Shown here one piece after another: positions 28,714-37,121 of a DNA stretch of 64,000 nucleotides. The DNA is taken from the NCBI RefSeq assembly GCF_003966265.1, contig NZ_RXNV01000002.1, positions 496,001 to 560,000 on the forward strand, in the 5' to 3' direction. How positions within the stretch are numbered: the stretch's first letter is position 1; the number at the start of each line of letters is the position of its first letter. Below the pieces are notes generated by a model. That model saw only the letters and a list, made by a program, of their open reading frames with translations, did not search any database and was not told where the DNA came from. A program made the translations under genes and the position numbers. The stretch comes from Shewanella atlantica (GTDB taxonomy: Bacteria > Pseudomonadota > Gammaproteobacteria > Enterobacterales > Shewanellaceae).

Positions 28714-28888
28714 TTTTCTGATAGCCAGTATCACTATTATGCTGGTCTTATTTGCCTGGGTAGCAGTGCAGCACATGGCACGTCAATTTGCTAAACGTCA
28801 TCCGGAATTTGGACCTTATATTGAAAAGCGAGGCTGTGGTGGAAACTGCTCTTGCGCTGAAGAGGATAAATGCAAAAATAAGCAGTAA
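28706..28888 (+). CDS. Small NqrM-like membrane protein with four cysteines
   Basis: A 60-residue protein starting at the ATG inside the rnfA end; a longer in-frame start lies within rnfA and is not credible. One membrane helix (residues about 4-21) is followed by a basic stretch and a Cys cluster: Cys 44, 48, 50 and 56 in RGCGGNCSCAEEDKC. Single helix plus C-x3-C-x-C-x5-C resembles NqrM, the Na-NQR maturation factor thought to supply iron to the NqrD/NqrE site. The equivalent site in Rnf lies between RnfA and RnfE, encoded just upstream, so a maturation role is a good hypothesis. Family assignment is by pattern only. Confidence 0.65.
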   Translation: MVDFLIASITIMLVLFAWVAVQHMARQFAKRHPEFGPYIEKRGCGGNCSCAEEDKCKNKQ

Positions 28889-28986
28889 GGATGACTAATC
28901 CCGGTTCGTATCCATCTGGTGAGCTGTACCTGGAAAAGTTGCATGTTCCAGGATAAGAAGTGATCCAGACTCTCGGGCTCAGTACA

Positions 28987-29026
28987 AAAATGCCGCTCTA
29001 CATCAGAGCGGCATTTTTTATGAAAT
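28987..29026 (+). terminator. Terminator of the pfor-rnf operon, second identical 40-bp copy
   Basis: Identical to 17920-17959 over all 40 bases, including stem (AAATGCCGCTC with GAGCGGCATTT), loop and T-run, while the flanks differ. Confidence 0.92.
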
Positions 29027-29235
29027 CGACAAACACAGTTAATATACCCGGTCACAATATATTGTTTATTTTTTGGCCACATTCAGAGAAAGCAAAAATG
29101 CTAGGGCTTGCCCATATATATATTTAAACTCATTCTGAAGGTTAACATCGACAAAACAGGAAAATCACGCAAAGCGTAAGGTGTTGATAAATAGACTGAA
29201 AGAACCCTATTAAACACTATACGTCAAATCTGAAT

Positions 29236-29266
29236 AAAAAAGACTGTAAGAAGTAACAGTCTTTTT
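29236..29266. terminator. Second hairpin terminator before the riboswitch
   Basis: AAAAAAGACTGT, loop, ACAGTCTTTTT: symmetric A and T tracts make it usable in both directions. It isolates the riboswitch from upstream transcription. Confidence 0.75.
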
Positions 29267-29334
29267 CATTTTAAACTTTGTGTGTGATCTTTGGCATATT
29301 CAAGCTATGACATTATCGCTATATTCGCATCGAC

Positions 29335-29512
29335 TAAAGGGCGTGATTTAACTTAATCGGGAACGTGGTGAGACTCCACGGCTGTACCTGCAACTGTAAA
29401 CAGAGCGAAACATTATGACCACTGGTAAAACCGGGAAGGAATGTTTCTAGATGCTGTGAGCCAGGAAACCGACCCTGAAGAACTATTGACTCAAGCGGGT
29501 TTCTTGAGCAAG
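29335..29512 (+). ncRNA. Cobalamin (AdoCbl) riboswitch upstream of btuB
   Basis: The core elements occur in order: GGTGAGACTCCACGGCTG, CCTGCAACTGTAA, CCACTGGT..ACCGGGAAGG, and the B12 box GAGCCAGGAAACCGACC at about 29458-29474. A hairpin CTCAAG-CGGGTTT-CTTGAG (29490-29508) follows, and its loop CGGGT can pair with ACCTG at 29386-29390, the expected L5-L13 kissing loop. An ACCCTGA/TCAGGGT pair (29472 and 29528) could act as the expression platform. Binding of cobalamin should lower expression of btuB and probably the downstream operon. Confidence 0.93.
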
Positions 29513-29658
29513 TAGATGATGCAGGTGTCAGGGTTTACCCATAACCGACTATTACGCACCTCTGTTTTCTATTCGTCATTAAGGACGAGTCGCTATAAAC
29601 GACTCAACCACGACGCATTTTCCCGCAAATTTCAAACTCAAATAATTAAAGGCTAATC

Positions 29659-31509
29659 ATGAGTTTTAAACTGCGACTTTCTGTATTAACAATCGCTATA
29701 TGCCAAACATTTACCGCTGCAGCGGCCGTACCTGCCAATCCGGTGATTGAGACATTAACGGTCACCGGTGACCGATTCGACAGCACGCCCGATCAACAAC
29801 TCACCGTTATCAACACCATCGAAAGAGAAGAGATAACCAGGCTCAGCCCTAAATCTGTGGTTGATCTATTGGAAACCTTGCCCGGCGTTAGTGTTATCCG
29901 TAATGGCGGCGCAGGTCAGTCGGCATCGATAAGCATGCGCGGCACTGATTCCAGCCATGTATTGGTGCTGGTCGATGGTGTACGCATTGGCTCGGCCACC
30001 TTAGGTGCAGTAAGTTTTAACGCCCTAACCCCGGAAAATATCGAGCGCATCGAGGTGGTAAAAGGCCCCCGAGCCGCAATATGGGGCAGCGATGCCATCG
30101 GTGGTGTGATTCAGATTTTCACCCGAAAATTAGAGGGCGGTGAATGGTTTGCCTCTGCAGAATATGGCAGTGATAACTATATGCGCGCCAGTGCTGGTGC
30201 GGGTGTAAGCCATGGTGACGGGCATACCAGCATTGCCGTTAACCATGAACAGAGTGATGGTTATGACATTAAAAATGATGCAGAAGATGACGAAGATGGT
30301 TACGACCGTCTCGGAATGAGCATTAACGGTCAGCAAAACCTGAATGAGCAATGGCAGCTCACCTGGGCCGGTCAACTGGAGAGTGGTAACTACGAATATG
30401 ACAATATGGGTTATTACGGGCCCGGTGCTAATGAGGCCGACTATGATAACTATCTGGTGAACATCGCCGCTCAATATCAAACAGAAACGTTAACCAGCAA
30501 GTTGGCATTAGGTCAGTCACGGGATAAGAACGAAAACTTCCGCGCCGACACCCCAAGCCTGGGCACCTCTCTATATGAAACGACCCGCGATCAACTCAAC
30601 TGGAGTAACCGTTACACGGCAACCGATGACCTGACCTTCATTGGCGGCGTCGACTGGTCAAAGGAATCGATCGAGGGAGACTATGCCGTCGACGAGCGCG
30701 ATCTACTTGGTGTCTATGGGCTGGCCCGTTACCAATTGGGTAAGCTATTGATGGAAGGTGTCATTCGCTACGACGATGTCGAGAATATCGATAGCGAAAC
30801 TTCCTACAACGCAAGCCTGGCCTATCAATTCAATGAGCAATGGCGTGTGACTGCCAGTTCAGGAACAGGCTTCAAAGCACCGAGTTTCAATGACCTCTAC
30901 TGGCCAGGTTCCGGTAACCCGGATCTGGTGTCGGAAACATCTGAAAACCTGGACCTTACCATAAGCTATAGCGGCGATTACCTGCGTGGTTACTTGAGTA
31001 TCTACCAAAACAAGATTGATAACCTGATCCAGTGGGCGCCTACCGGCGAGAAAGATGATTATGGTTACGATATCTGGAAGCCTGCCAATATCAAAGATGC
31101 CGAGATCACCGGAATCGAACTCTCCCTCAACTACAGCACCTGGGATATTGAACACCAACTGGGTTACAGCTACGTCGATGCTATTGACGGGGAAAGTGAC
31201 GAGCAGTTAGTGGGACGCAGTGAACATGAATTTGATTATGCACTCAGCTACGCCTGGTCTCAGTTCGACGTGCTGGTCAACTATCACTATCAAGGCGAGC
31301 GTAACGCCGGTGATTATAACTATGACGGCGTTACCGACTTCCTCGATGCCTATCATCAGGTCGATCTGAGTGTCGGTTATAAGCTGACCGAGGCCTGGCA
31401 GCTTCGCGTTAAGGCAAATAACCTGCTCGATGAAGAGATCATCTCAGACCGAAACTACTTCAGCCCTGGCCGCCAAGTGTTCTTGAGCGTGAGCTATCAG
31501 GCTTTCTAA
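29659..31509 (+). CDS. btuB: TonB-dependent outer membrane cobalamin receptor
   Basis: A 616-residue TonB-dependent receptor with a signal peptide ending near AAAVPA, a TonB-box region ETLTVTG, the plug domain (LLETLPGVSVIRNGGAGQSASI, VLVLVDGVRIG, GPRAAIWGSDAIGGVI) and a 22-strand barrel closing in the terminal aromatic SYQAF. The length matches E. coli BtuB (614 aa). The cobalamin riboswitch directly upstream fixes the substrate as a corrinoid. A strong hairpin follows before the transporter ATPase gene, which may lower downstream expression. Confidence 0.95.
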   Translation: MSFKLRLSVLTIAICQTFTAAAAVPANPVIETLTVTGDRFDSTPDQQLTVINTIEREEITRLSPKSVVDLLETLPGVSVIRNGGAGQSASISMRGTDSSHVLVLVDGVRIGSATLGAVSFNALTPENIERIEVVKGPRAAIWGSDAIGGVIQIFTRKLEGGEWFASAEYGSDNYMRASAGAGVSHGDGHTSIAVNHEQSDGYDIKNDAEDDEDGYDRLGMSINGQQNLNEQWQLTWAGQLESGNYEYDNMGYYGPGANEADYDNYLVNIAAQYQTETLTSKLALGQSRDKNENFRADTPSLGTSLYETTRDQLNWSNRYTATDDLTFIGGVDWSKESIEGDYAVDERDLLGVYGLARYQLGKLLMEGVIRYDDVENIDSETSYNASLAYQFNEQWRVTASSGTGFKAPSFNDLYWPGSGNPDLVSETSENLDLTISYSGDYLRGYLSIYQNKIDNLIQWAPTGEKDDYGYDIWKPANIKDAEITGIELSLNYSTWDIEHQLGYSYVDAIDGESDEQLVGRSEHEFDYALSYAWSQFDVLVNYHYQGERNAGDYNYDGVTDFLDAYHQVDLSVGYKLTEAWQLRVKANNLLDEEIISDRNYFSPGRQVFLSVSYQAF

Positions 31510-31526
31510 CCATAAATAGAAGTAAA

Positions 31527-31549
31527 TTGCGCCGGCACTGCCGGCGCAA
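31527..31549 (+). promoter_or_regulatory. Strong GC-rich hairpin between btuB and btuD
   Basis: A perfect 10-bp stem (TTGCGCCGGC, 31527-31536, with GCCGGCGCAA, 31540-31549) and a 3-nt loop, with no T-run after it. Likely an mRNA stabiliser or partial attenuator that separates btuB from the lower-expressed genes. Confidence 0.6.
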
Positions 31550-31566
31550 CATTGGAACTCTCAGTA

Positions 31567-32379
31567 ATGCCAACAATAGTAGAATCAAACTCTCACATGG
31601 AAGTTAATCATTTAAGTTGGGCGACCTCATCTAAAAAGGTGCTCGACGACTTAAGCTTCACCATCGAAAGAGGCGATTTTGTCGGCATCTTGGGTCCCAA
31701 TGGTGTCGGAAAGTCCTCCTTGTTGCGGTGCATGTATAAGTACATGAGCCCGGATAGCGGCAATGTTTTGCTTAACAACCGCAAAATATCCTCCATTTCA
31801 CACCGCGAGTTCGCCTCGAAAGTCGCTGTCGTACTGCAACATACGCCAGTCGGGTTCTCCATGACTGCAAGGCAGTTACTGGCGACCGGTTTAATCAACC
31901 AGCAAAAATGGTGGCAGCGGATCGACCACTGCGCCGAAAAATTTGAAATTGATCGCGTCTTATCACTTGTGAGCCTGACCGATAAGGCCGAGCAGGTATT
32001 TGAGTCTCTTTCCGGCGGTGAACAACAAAGACTGCTGATCGCCAGAGCACTGCTGCAAAAACCTGAGATATTGTTGCTCGATGAGCCAACCAACCATCTC
32101 GATGTAGGTTATCAGGTAGACATTTTAAAGCTGATAAAAAGCCTGGATATCACAGTCGTAGCCAGCATCCATGATCTTAACCTTGCCAGTGCGTTTTGCG
32201 ACAAACTCCTTCTGCTCAGAGAGGGAAAGCTTATCAAGAGCGGCTCGCCTGCACAGGTGTTAACCCCTGCCAGTATCGAAAATATTTACGGTATAAAAAC
32301 CGAAGTGGACAGACACCCTAAAGGCACTCATCCCAGAGTCACCTACCACTTTGACGGGGTACGCCATGCGGCTGTTTAA
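31567..32379 (+). CDS. btuD: Cobalamin ABC transporter ATP-binding protein
   Basis: A 270-residue ABC ATPase of the iron/B12 type. Walker A is GPNGVGKSS, the Q-loop is VVLQHT, the signature is ESLSGGEQQR and Walker B is LLLDEPTNHLD. The ATG at 31567 is used; TTG at 31552 and ATG at 31597 are alternatives, as no strong ribosome site decides. It powers import through BtuC. The btuC gene overlaps its end. Confidence 0.92.
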   Translation: MPTIVESNSHMEVNHLSWATSSKKVLDDLSFTIERGDFVGILGPNGVGKSSLLRCMYKYMSPDSGNVLLNNRKISSISHREFASKVAVVLQHTPVGFSMTARQLLATGLINQQKWWQRIDHCAEKFEIDRVLSLVSLTDKAEQVFESLSGGEQQRLLIARALLQKPEILLLDEPTNHLDVGYQVDILKLIKSLDITVVASIHDLNLASAFCDKLLLLREGKLIKSGSPAQVLTPASIENIYGIKTEVDRHPKGTHPRVTYHFDGVRHAAV

Positions 32380-33376
32380 TCCTACCCTGTTACTGGCACT
32401 CTTGATCCCCCTGTCTGTGATATCGCCCTTGATTGCCATTGTGCTCGGAACCGCCGACATCAGCATGACCGAAGTGATTGGCGCCATAGGCCGCAGTATC
32501 ACTGCCCTGCTCCAGGCTGAATCTACCACGTCACTGGCAGATCGCATCATCATCGAACTCAGAATGCCACGAGCCTTGATGGCTATGGTGTGTGGCGCAG
32601 GCCTGGCCGTGTCGGGCTCTGTACTTCAAAGCGTGACCAGAAACCCACTGGCCGATCCCTACCTGTTCGGGATATCAGCCGGAGCCTCACTTGGGGCGAT
32701 TTTGGCACTTACGGGTGGGTTAACCATCCTTCCCCTCCCCGCCAGCGCATTTTTAGGATCCCTGATTGCCGTCGCGGTAGTGGTTGTGATGGCAAGAGAC
32801 GGTCAGGTTGAAACCTTAGTGCTGTCGGGTGTCGCTATCTCCTTCCTGCTCTCCTCCATTGCCAACCTTATTTTGTACTTCGGTGATCCCCAGGCCATGC
32901 AGGCAGTGCTGTTTTGGTCTCTTGGCAGTTTCAGTCGTGCCACCTGGAGCACACTTATGGTCCCCGCCATCATAGTGATGACGGCGACCCTTATCATTTA
33001 TCAATTTCAGCGCCCACTGCAGGCGCTGATGGCCGGCGATGAAAGCGCCCACACCCAGGGCGTGGCAGTTCTCCCCCTGCGTTTAGGCATGTTAATTCTC
33101 ACCGCTCTGATGACCTCATCATTAGTCTCAGCGTGCGGTGGTATTGGATTTGTGGGGCTTATGGTGCCGCATATCGTGCGCATGCTGATCGGTTCGGCCA
33201 GTTCAAGCTCACTCATTGCCACGGCTCTGCTGGGTGGCGTACTCATGGTGTGGGTGGATCTGTTAGCCAGACTGTTGCTGCCATCGCAGGAACTGCCTGT
33301 CGGGGTGATGACCGCCATGTTAGGTAGTGTGTTTTTCATCGGATTATTGGTTAAGCGTAAACAGGGGCATAGATAG
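32366..33376 (+). CDS. btuC: Cobalamin ABC transporter permease
   Basis: A 336-residue FecCD-family permease with about ten membrane helices, starting at the ATG at 32366 inside the btuD end. Family landmarks include LRMPRALMAMVCGAGLAVSGSVLQSVTRNPLADP and GGIGFVGLMVPHIVR, the coupling-helix area. It forms the inner membrane channel with BtuD. The next gene, cobU, starts on the base after its stop. Confidence 0.92.
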   Translation: MRLFNPTLLLALLIPLSVISPLIAIVLGTADISMTEVIGAIGRSITALLQAESTTSLADRIIIELRMPRALMAMVCGAGLAVSGSVLQSVTRNPLADPYLFGISAGASLGAILALTGGLTILPLPASAFLGSLIAVAVVVVMARDGQVETLVLSGVAISFLLSSIANLILYFGDPQAMQAVLFWSLGSFSRATWSTLMVPAIIVMTATLIIYQFQRPLQALMAGDESAHTQGVAVLPLRLGMLILTALMTSSLVSACGGIGFVGLMVPHIVRMLIGSASSSSLIATALLGGVLMVWVDLLARLLLPSQELPVGVMTAMLGSVFFIGLLVKRKQGHR

Positions 33377-33907
33377 ATGAAGCAATTAATCATTGGCGGT
33401 GCACGTTCGGGTAAGAGTCGTCTGGCACAGGAATACGCAGCGGCTTGGCAGGCGGGCACACAGGGTGAGGTCATCGTGGTTGCAACCGCTGAGATCACCG
33501 ACGGGTCCATGGCTAAGCGTATAGCTCACCATAAGAGTCATCGACCTCAGGAATGGAACTTGGTTGAAACATCTTTGGATCTGACCCAAACCCTGATTGA
33601 TGAGAGCCGCACCGACAACCTTATCTTGGTAGATTGCCTCACATTATGGCTGTCGAACATACAACTGAGCGACCGTAGTTGGAGACAGGAAAAGCAGGCC
33701 TTACTGCTGGCATTAAATACACTTCCCGGAGAGGTTATTTTTATCGGCAATGAGGTCGGTCAAGGCGTAGTGCCACTGGGTGAATTATCACGTGAATTTG
33801 TCGATGAATCCGGTTGGTTACATCAAAGCTTAGCGAAGCAGGTCGACAAGGTCACGATGGCGATAGCCGGTTTACCTCTGGTGATAAAGTCGGTAGAAGG
33901 AATTTAA
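33377..33907 (+). CDS. cobU: Adenosylcobinamide kinase / guanylyltransferase, copy 1
   Basis: A 176-residue CobU with the P-loop GGARSGKS at the N-terminus and the His-His pair in RIAHHKSHRP, which includes the His that carries GMP in characterised CobU. The conserved DCLTLWLSN and GNEVGQGVVP segments are present. It phosphorylates adenosylcobinamide and transfers GMP to give AdoCbi-GDP. It follows btuC with no gap and precedes btuF by one base, an unusual place between transport genes. A second paralogue lies 870 bases downstream. Confidence 0.92.
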   Translation: MKQLIIGGARSGKSRLAQEYAAAWQAGTQGEVIVVATAEITDGSMAKRIAHHKSHRPQEWNLVETSLDLTQTLIDESRTDNLILVDCLTLWLSNIQLSDRSWRQEKQALLLALNTLPGEVIFIGNEVGQGVVPLGELSREFVDESGWLHQSLAKQVDKVTMAIAGLPLVIKSVEGI

Positions 33908-33908
33908 A

Positions 33909-34781
33909 ATGAAATTCCTGTCAATACTGCTCAGCCTATCCCTGTTAGTTAGCACGAGTCTGAGTGCAAATACAGAAAAGTCACCTCGCTTAGTCGTGTT
34001 ATCGCCTCATGCCGTCGAGATGTTATTCGAAATTGGCGCCGGCGATACCATCATAGGCACGGTCGAATATGCAGATTACCCCAGTGCAGCAAACCAAATA
34101 CGTCGTATCGGCCGTTATAATTTTATCGACTATGAAGCGGTCATGCTGCTGCAGCCCGATGCCGTCATCGTCAACGCCAGCACTACCGCTGCGCCTATGC
34201 TGGCAAGGCTCAAAGAGCTTGGCTTTACCCTGATAGACACCAGCGTCAGTGAACTCAAGCAAATTCCACAGCGGTTGTTAGAGCTCGGTGAGCTAACGGG
34301 TCACACATCTGAAGCTCAAACCAGCGCCGAAAAGTTTAACCGCACACTCAAGGCGCTGAAACAGACCTATCAGGATCAATCCAGGATCGACATTTTCTAT
34401 CAGGTATGGCCGACACCACTCACGACCACGGCCAGCAGCTGGATGAATGAGATATTTAAGGGTTGCGGTGCGAATAACGTCTTTGCAGACAGTGTCAGTG
34501 AATATCCCCAGGTGAGTCTGGAGCAGGTACTCTCCTCCACACCCGAGGTGATCATCAAACCGATATACCACGGCAACAGTAATCAGGAGGCCATTAACTG
34601 GGTCGAATGGCCGGAGATCCCTGCCGTTGCCAATGAACAGATCATTACCATTGAAGGCGATCTGGTGCACAGAACCGGACCGCGGGTGTTAAAAGGCATG
34701 CTGCAGGTGTGTGAAAAAGTGGCACAGGCTCGGGCTCAGAAACAGTCATTACTAAATCAACTTAAGGCTGCTGTCCAATGA
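33909..34781 (+). CDS. btuF: Periplasmic cobalamin-binding protein
   Basis: A 290-residue class III binding protein with a type I signal peptide (cleavage near SLSA) and two lobes joined by a helix. Typical features are PRLVVLSPHAVEMLFEIGAGD near the start and ALGARNVF-like GCGANNVFADSV in the C-lobe. It passes cobalamin to BtuCD. It overlaps the second cobU by four bases. Confidence 0.9.
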   Translation: MKFLSILLSLSLLVSTSLSANTEKSPRLVVLSPHAVEMLFEIGAGDTIIGTVEYADYPSAANQIRRIGRYNFIDYEAVMLLQPDAVIVNASTTAAPMLARLKELGFTLIDTSVSELKQIPQRLLELGELTGHTSEAQTSAEKFNRTLKALKQTYQDQSRIDIFYQVWPTPLTTTASSWMNEIFKGCGANNVFADSVSEYPQVSLEQVLSSTPEVIIKPIYHGNSNQEAINWVEWPEIPAVANEQIITIEGDLVHRTGPRVLKGMLQVCEKVAQARAQKQSLLNQLKAAVQ

Positions 34782-35389
34782 TCAGTTTATATATTGGCGG
34801 CGCCAGAAGTGGTAAGTCAGGATTGGCCGAGCAGGAGGTGAGCGATATTGCCCTGCCGACAACCTATATCGCTACGGCCACCGCCAGCGTCTCAATGGCC
34901 GAGCGTATCGCCCTGCATCGAGAGCAGAGACCCGACGACTGGGTAACTGAAGAGATCCCATTAGAACTGGCCTCAGCCTTAACTCAAATAGACAGAAAAC
35001 AGAGCGTGATCATCATCGATTGCCTGACACTTTGGCTCACCAATCAGTTGATGGCCAAACATTGTTTAATCGATGAGATTGAGCGTCTGTGTGACACATT
35101 CACCTCCATGCAATGTCATCTTGTATTGGTCAGCACAGAAGTCGGACAAGGTCTGATCCCCGATGATGAGATGAGTCAGCAATTTGTGACCGCCAGCGGA
35201 CTCATGCACCAGAAAATTGCCGCCATTGCAGACAGAGTCAGTTTTTGCCAGAGCAAGTTAGCTATCCGCTTAAAAGAACCCGAACGCACAATATCTGACA
35301 CCACTGCCTCCGATACCAATGCTTCCGAAACCTCTGCCTCCGAAACGACTGCAATAGAGGGCGCAGTAACGGCTGGAGGCAACACATGA
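34778..35389 (+). CDS. CobU-like protein, copy 2, with altered active-site His pair and repeat tail
   Basis: A 203-residue CobU paralogue with the intact P-loop GGARSGKS and DCLTLWLTN, TEVGQGLIP segments. The His-His pair of copy 1 reads ALH here (RIALHREQRP), so the first His, which aligns with the GMP-bearing His of Salmonella CobU, is Leu. The C-terminal about 30 residues are a low-complexity Ser/Thr/Asp/Glu repeat (units like SETSA), absent from copy 1. Kinase activity could persist while GMP transfer is doubtful; a different substrate or a partner role is possible. It is overlapped by btuF before and cobC after. Confidence 0.8.
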   Translation: MISLYIGGARSGKSGLAEQEVSDIALPTTYIATATASVSMAERIALHREQRPDDWVTEEIPLELASALTQIDRKQSVIIIDCLTLWLTNQLMAKHCLIDEIERLCDTFTSMQCHLVLVSTEVGQGLIPDDEMSQQFVTASGLMHQKIAAIADRVSFCQSKLAIRLKEPERTISDTTASDTNASETSASETTAIEGAVTAGGNT

Positions 35390-36027
35390 TGAACGACACT
35401 CAATTTACTCTGCTGCGACACGGGCTACCGGAGCAGTCAGGCTGCCTCCTCGGCCGTACTAACCCTCCGCTGACCGCAAAAGGCTGGCAGCAGATGGCGC
35501 ATAGCAGCGCTTCGCTAAAATTCGACGTTATCATCAGCTCACCGCTTATAAGGTGTCAGGTATACGCGCAGCATCTGGCACACCTCAGTGATTGCGAGCT
35601 GATCATAGATGATGCCTGGCAAGAGCTGGATTTCGGGCACTGGGATGGCAATAGTATCGCTAATTTATGGGATGACCCGCTGCAAGGCTATGGGAAATAT
35701 TGGCACGCCCCCTTCTTACATACACCGCCAAATGGTGAATCGACCTCAGATCTGCTCAGACGAATAACAATTAGCATAGAGTGCCTCAGCCATGATTATC
35801 GCGGCAAGCGACTCTTAATAGTCAGCCACTCCGGCGTCATGCGTATGGCTCTGGCCTGGCTACTCAATAGCAACCAAGATGGTAACCCTCATCTTAGCCG
35901 CGTCCAGCTGGAACATGCGGCACTCTTGCACTTCAACACCTATATCGACGATGAAGACACCCTGTGGCCTCAGCTCCAAGGCTTAATCAACCCTTCCGTT
36001 TGCCTTAACTCCCAGGTGGATAAATAA
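35386..36027 (+). CDS. cobC: Histidine phosphatase family, alpha-ribazole phosphatase-like
   Basis: A 213-residue phosphoglycerate mutase-like phosphatase. The N-terminal phospho-accepting motif is LLRHG and the second His lies in VSHSGVMRM. In cobalamin operons this family removes the phosphate from alpha-ribazole phosphate or from the cobalamin phosphate. Its stop overlaps the next start (TAATG), so it is translationally coupled to the cobT-like gene. Family membership is certain and CobC identity follows from context. Confidence 0.88.
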   Translation: MMNDTQFTLLRHGLPEQSGCLLGRTNPPLTAKGWQQMAHSSASLKFDVIISSPLIRCQVYAQHLAHLSDCELIIDDAWQELDFGHWDGNSIANLWDDPLQGYGKYWHAPFLHTPPNGESTSDLLRRITISIECLSHDYRGKRLLIVSHSGVMRMALAWLLNSNQDGNPHLSRVQLEHAALLHFNTYIDDEDTLWPQLQGLINPSVCLNSQVDK

Positions 36028-37121
36028 TGAAAACTATCTGTTTTAATATCATAAACGGTGCGGCGACCCACCTGCCCGGCCTGCATCAATTGTCTGATGC
36101 CGGCGTGGGACAAAACTTGATGCACCTGACTCCCACCAGAGATAGCGAGCTTATCACCTGTGGCCAGAGCAAGACGCCGTTACCGGGAGTACAATCAAGC
36201 GGTGACGGACTCCTTTCTAATCGGGGCGTTAGCCCGGCGGTTCTGACCCGCGGCCTGCTTAGAATGTTCTACAAGGCAGGCTACCGGATAGAGTTTAATA
36301 GCTTTAACTTTAATGTGCCTCAGCCTCAGGTCGAAACGCAAGAATGGCTCAGTGTTAACCAGCACGTTGGCGGCATCGATAGTGACACCGACACATTGGT
36401 TAATGACCACCTTCTGCCAACTCTGACCTCACAGGCTGAGCGTAACTGCATCAGCATCCTGGCCGAATGCGGCGTCGGAGGAACAACCTTCTCCACACTC
36501 TGGCTGCGACTGTTAACCGGCCTGCGGTTATCGCCTGCAGGAAGTACTCAGGACAAGCAAAAATTAGCCAGCAAGTCCGCAATCCTCACTCAGTTAGAAC
36601 AAGTTTATCTGCATGATAATGAAGGTTTTGAGCTGGATAAATTGCTTGCAGACACACAATTTCACGATGAAATTCAACAAGCCATCTGTGGTTTGGTTCG
36701 CCAGTGGCCAACCCACTTACCGCTGCCCCAATTTGCCGGTGGCATGATGTTCGTGGCGCCGCTGTTAGCAGCAAGACGAGCACAAGAGTTAACTCAGTCC
36801 ATCACTATCTCAACCACACGTTGGGTACTCAAGGGTGATGGGCTTCATATCTTAAATCACCTCGACGGTGACGACGTCATTAATGCCAATACGACTAATT
36901 TTAATGCCTCAGTAATGGATTGCCTCAATGTCTACGAACAGGGCCAGGTCGTTGAAGGCTGTGGCTTAGGCGGTTGCTTAGTACTCGCCGAGGAGCTGGG
37001 GTGGAGTGAGCTTGAGATCATCGAGGCTCTGGAACAAGCAGTTCACTGTCATCTTAGCCATTTTTCAGATCAAAACCATTTTTCAGAGCAAAGCCATACA
37101 TTAGAGGAAAGCGTTGCATGA
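36027..37121 (+). CDS. cobT: CobT-like nicotinate-nucleotide:dimethylbenzimidazole phosphoribosyltransferase
   Basis: A 364-residue protein with CobT-family landmarks in atypical form: a Gly-rich [12 protein letters not shown] loop, and near the C-terminus [18 protein letters not shown], where the Glu corresponds in position to the catalytic Glu before the GxGA motif of CobT. The N-terminus [13 protein letters not shown] and the missing EMGIGNTT motif point to a divergent branch, closer to the archaeal and cyanobacterial form. It would attach the lower base to ribose phosphate. The C-terminal end carries a short duplicated His/Phe/Ser stretch ([13 protein letters not shown]). It is coupled to cobQ by a four-base overlap. 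Confidence 0.75.
   Translation: MKTICFNIINGAATHLPGLHQLSDAGVGQNLMHLTPTRDSELITCGQSKTPLPGVQSSGDGLLSNRGVSPAVLTRGLLRMFYKAGYRIEFNSFNFNVPQPQVETQEWLSVNQHVGGIDSDTDTLVNDHLLPTLTSQAERNCISILAECGVGGTTFSTLWLRLLTGLRLSPAGSTQDKQKLASKSAILTQLEQVYLHDNEGFELDKLLADTQFHDEIQQAICGLVRQWPTHLPLPQFAGGMMFVAPLLAARRAQELTQSITISTTRWVLKGDGLHILNHLDGDDVINANTTNFNASVMDCLNVYEQGQVVEGCGLGGCLVLAEELGWSELEIIEALEQAVHCHLSHFSDQNHFSEQSHTLEESVA

Larger units (their letters stand above)
28889..29340. other. Region between the rnf operon and the B12 riboswitch
   Basis: Holds the second copy of the 40-bp terminator (28987-29026), a second hairpin at 29236, and AT-rich sequence. No gene recognised. Confidence 0.6.
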
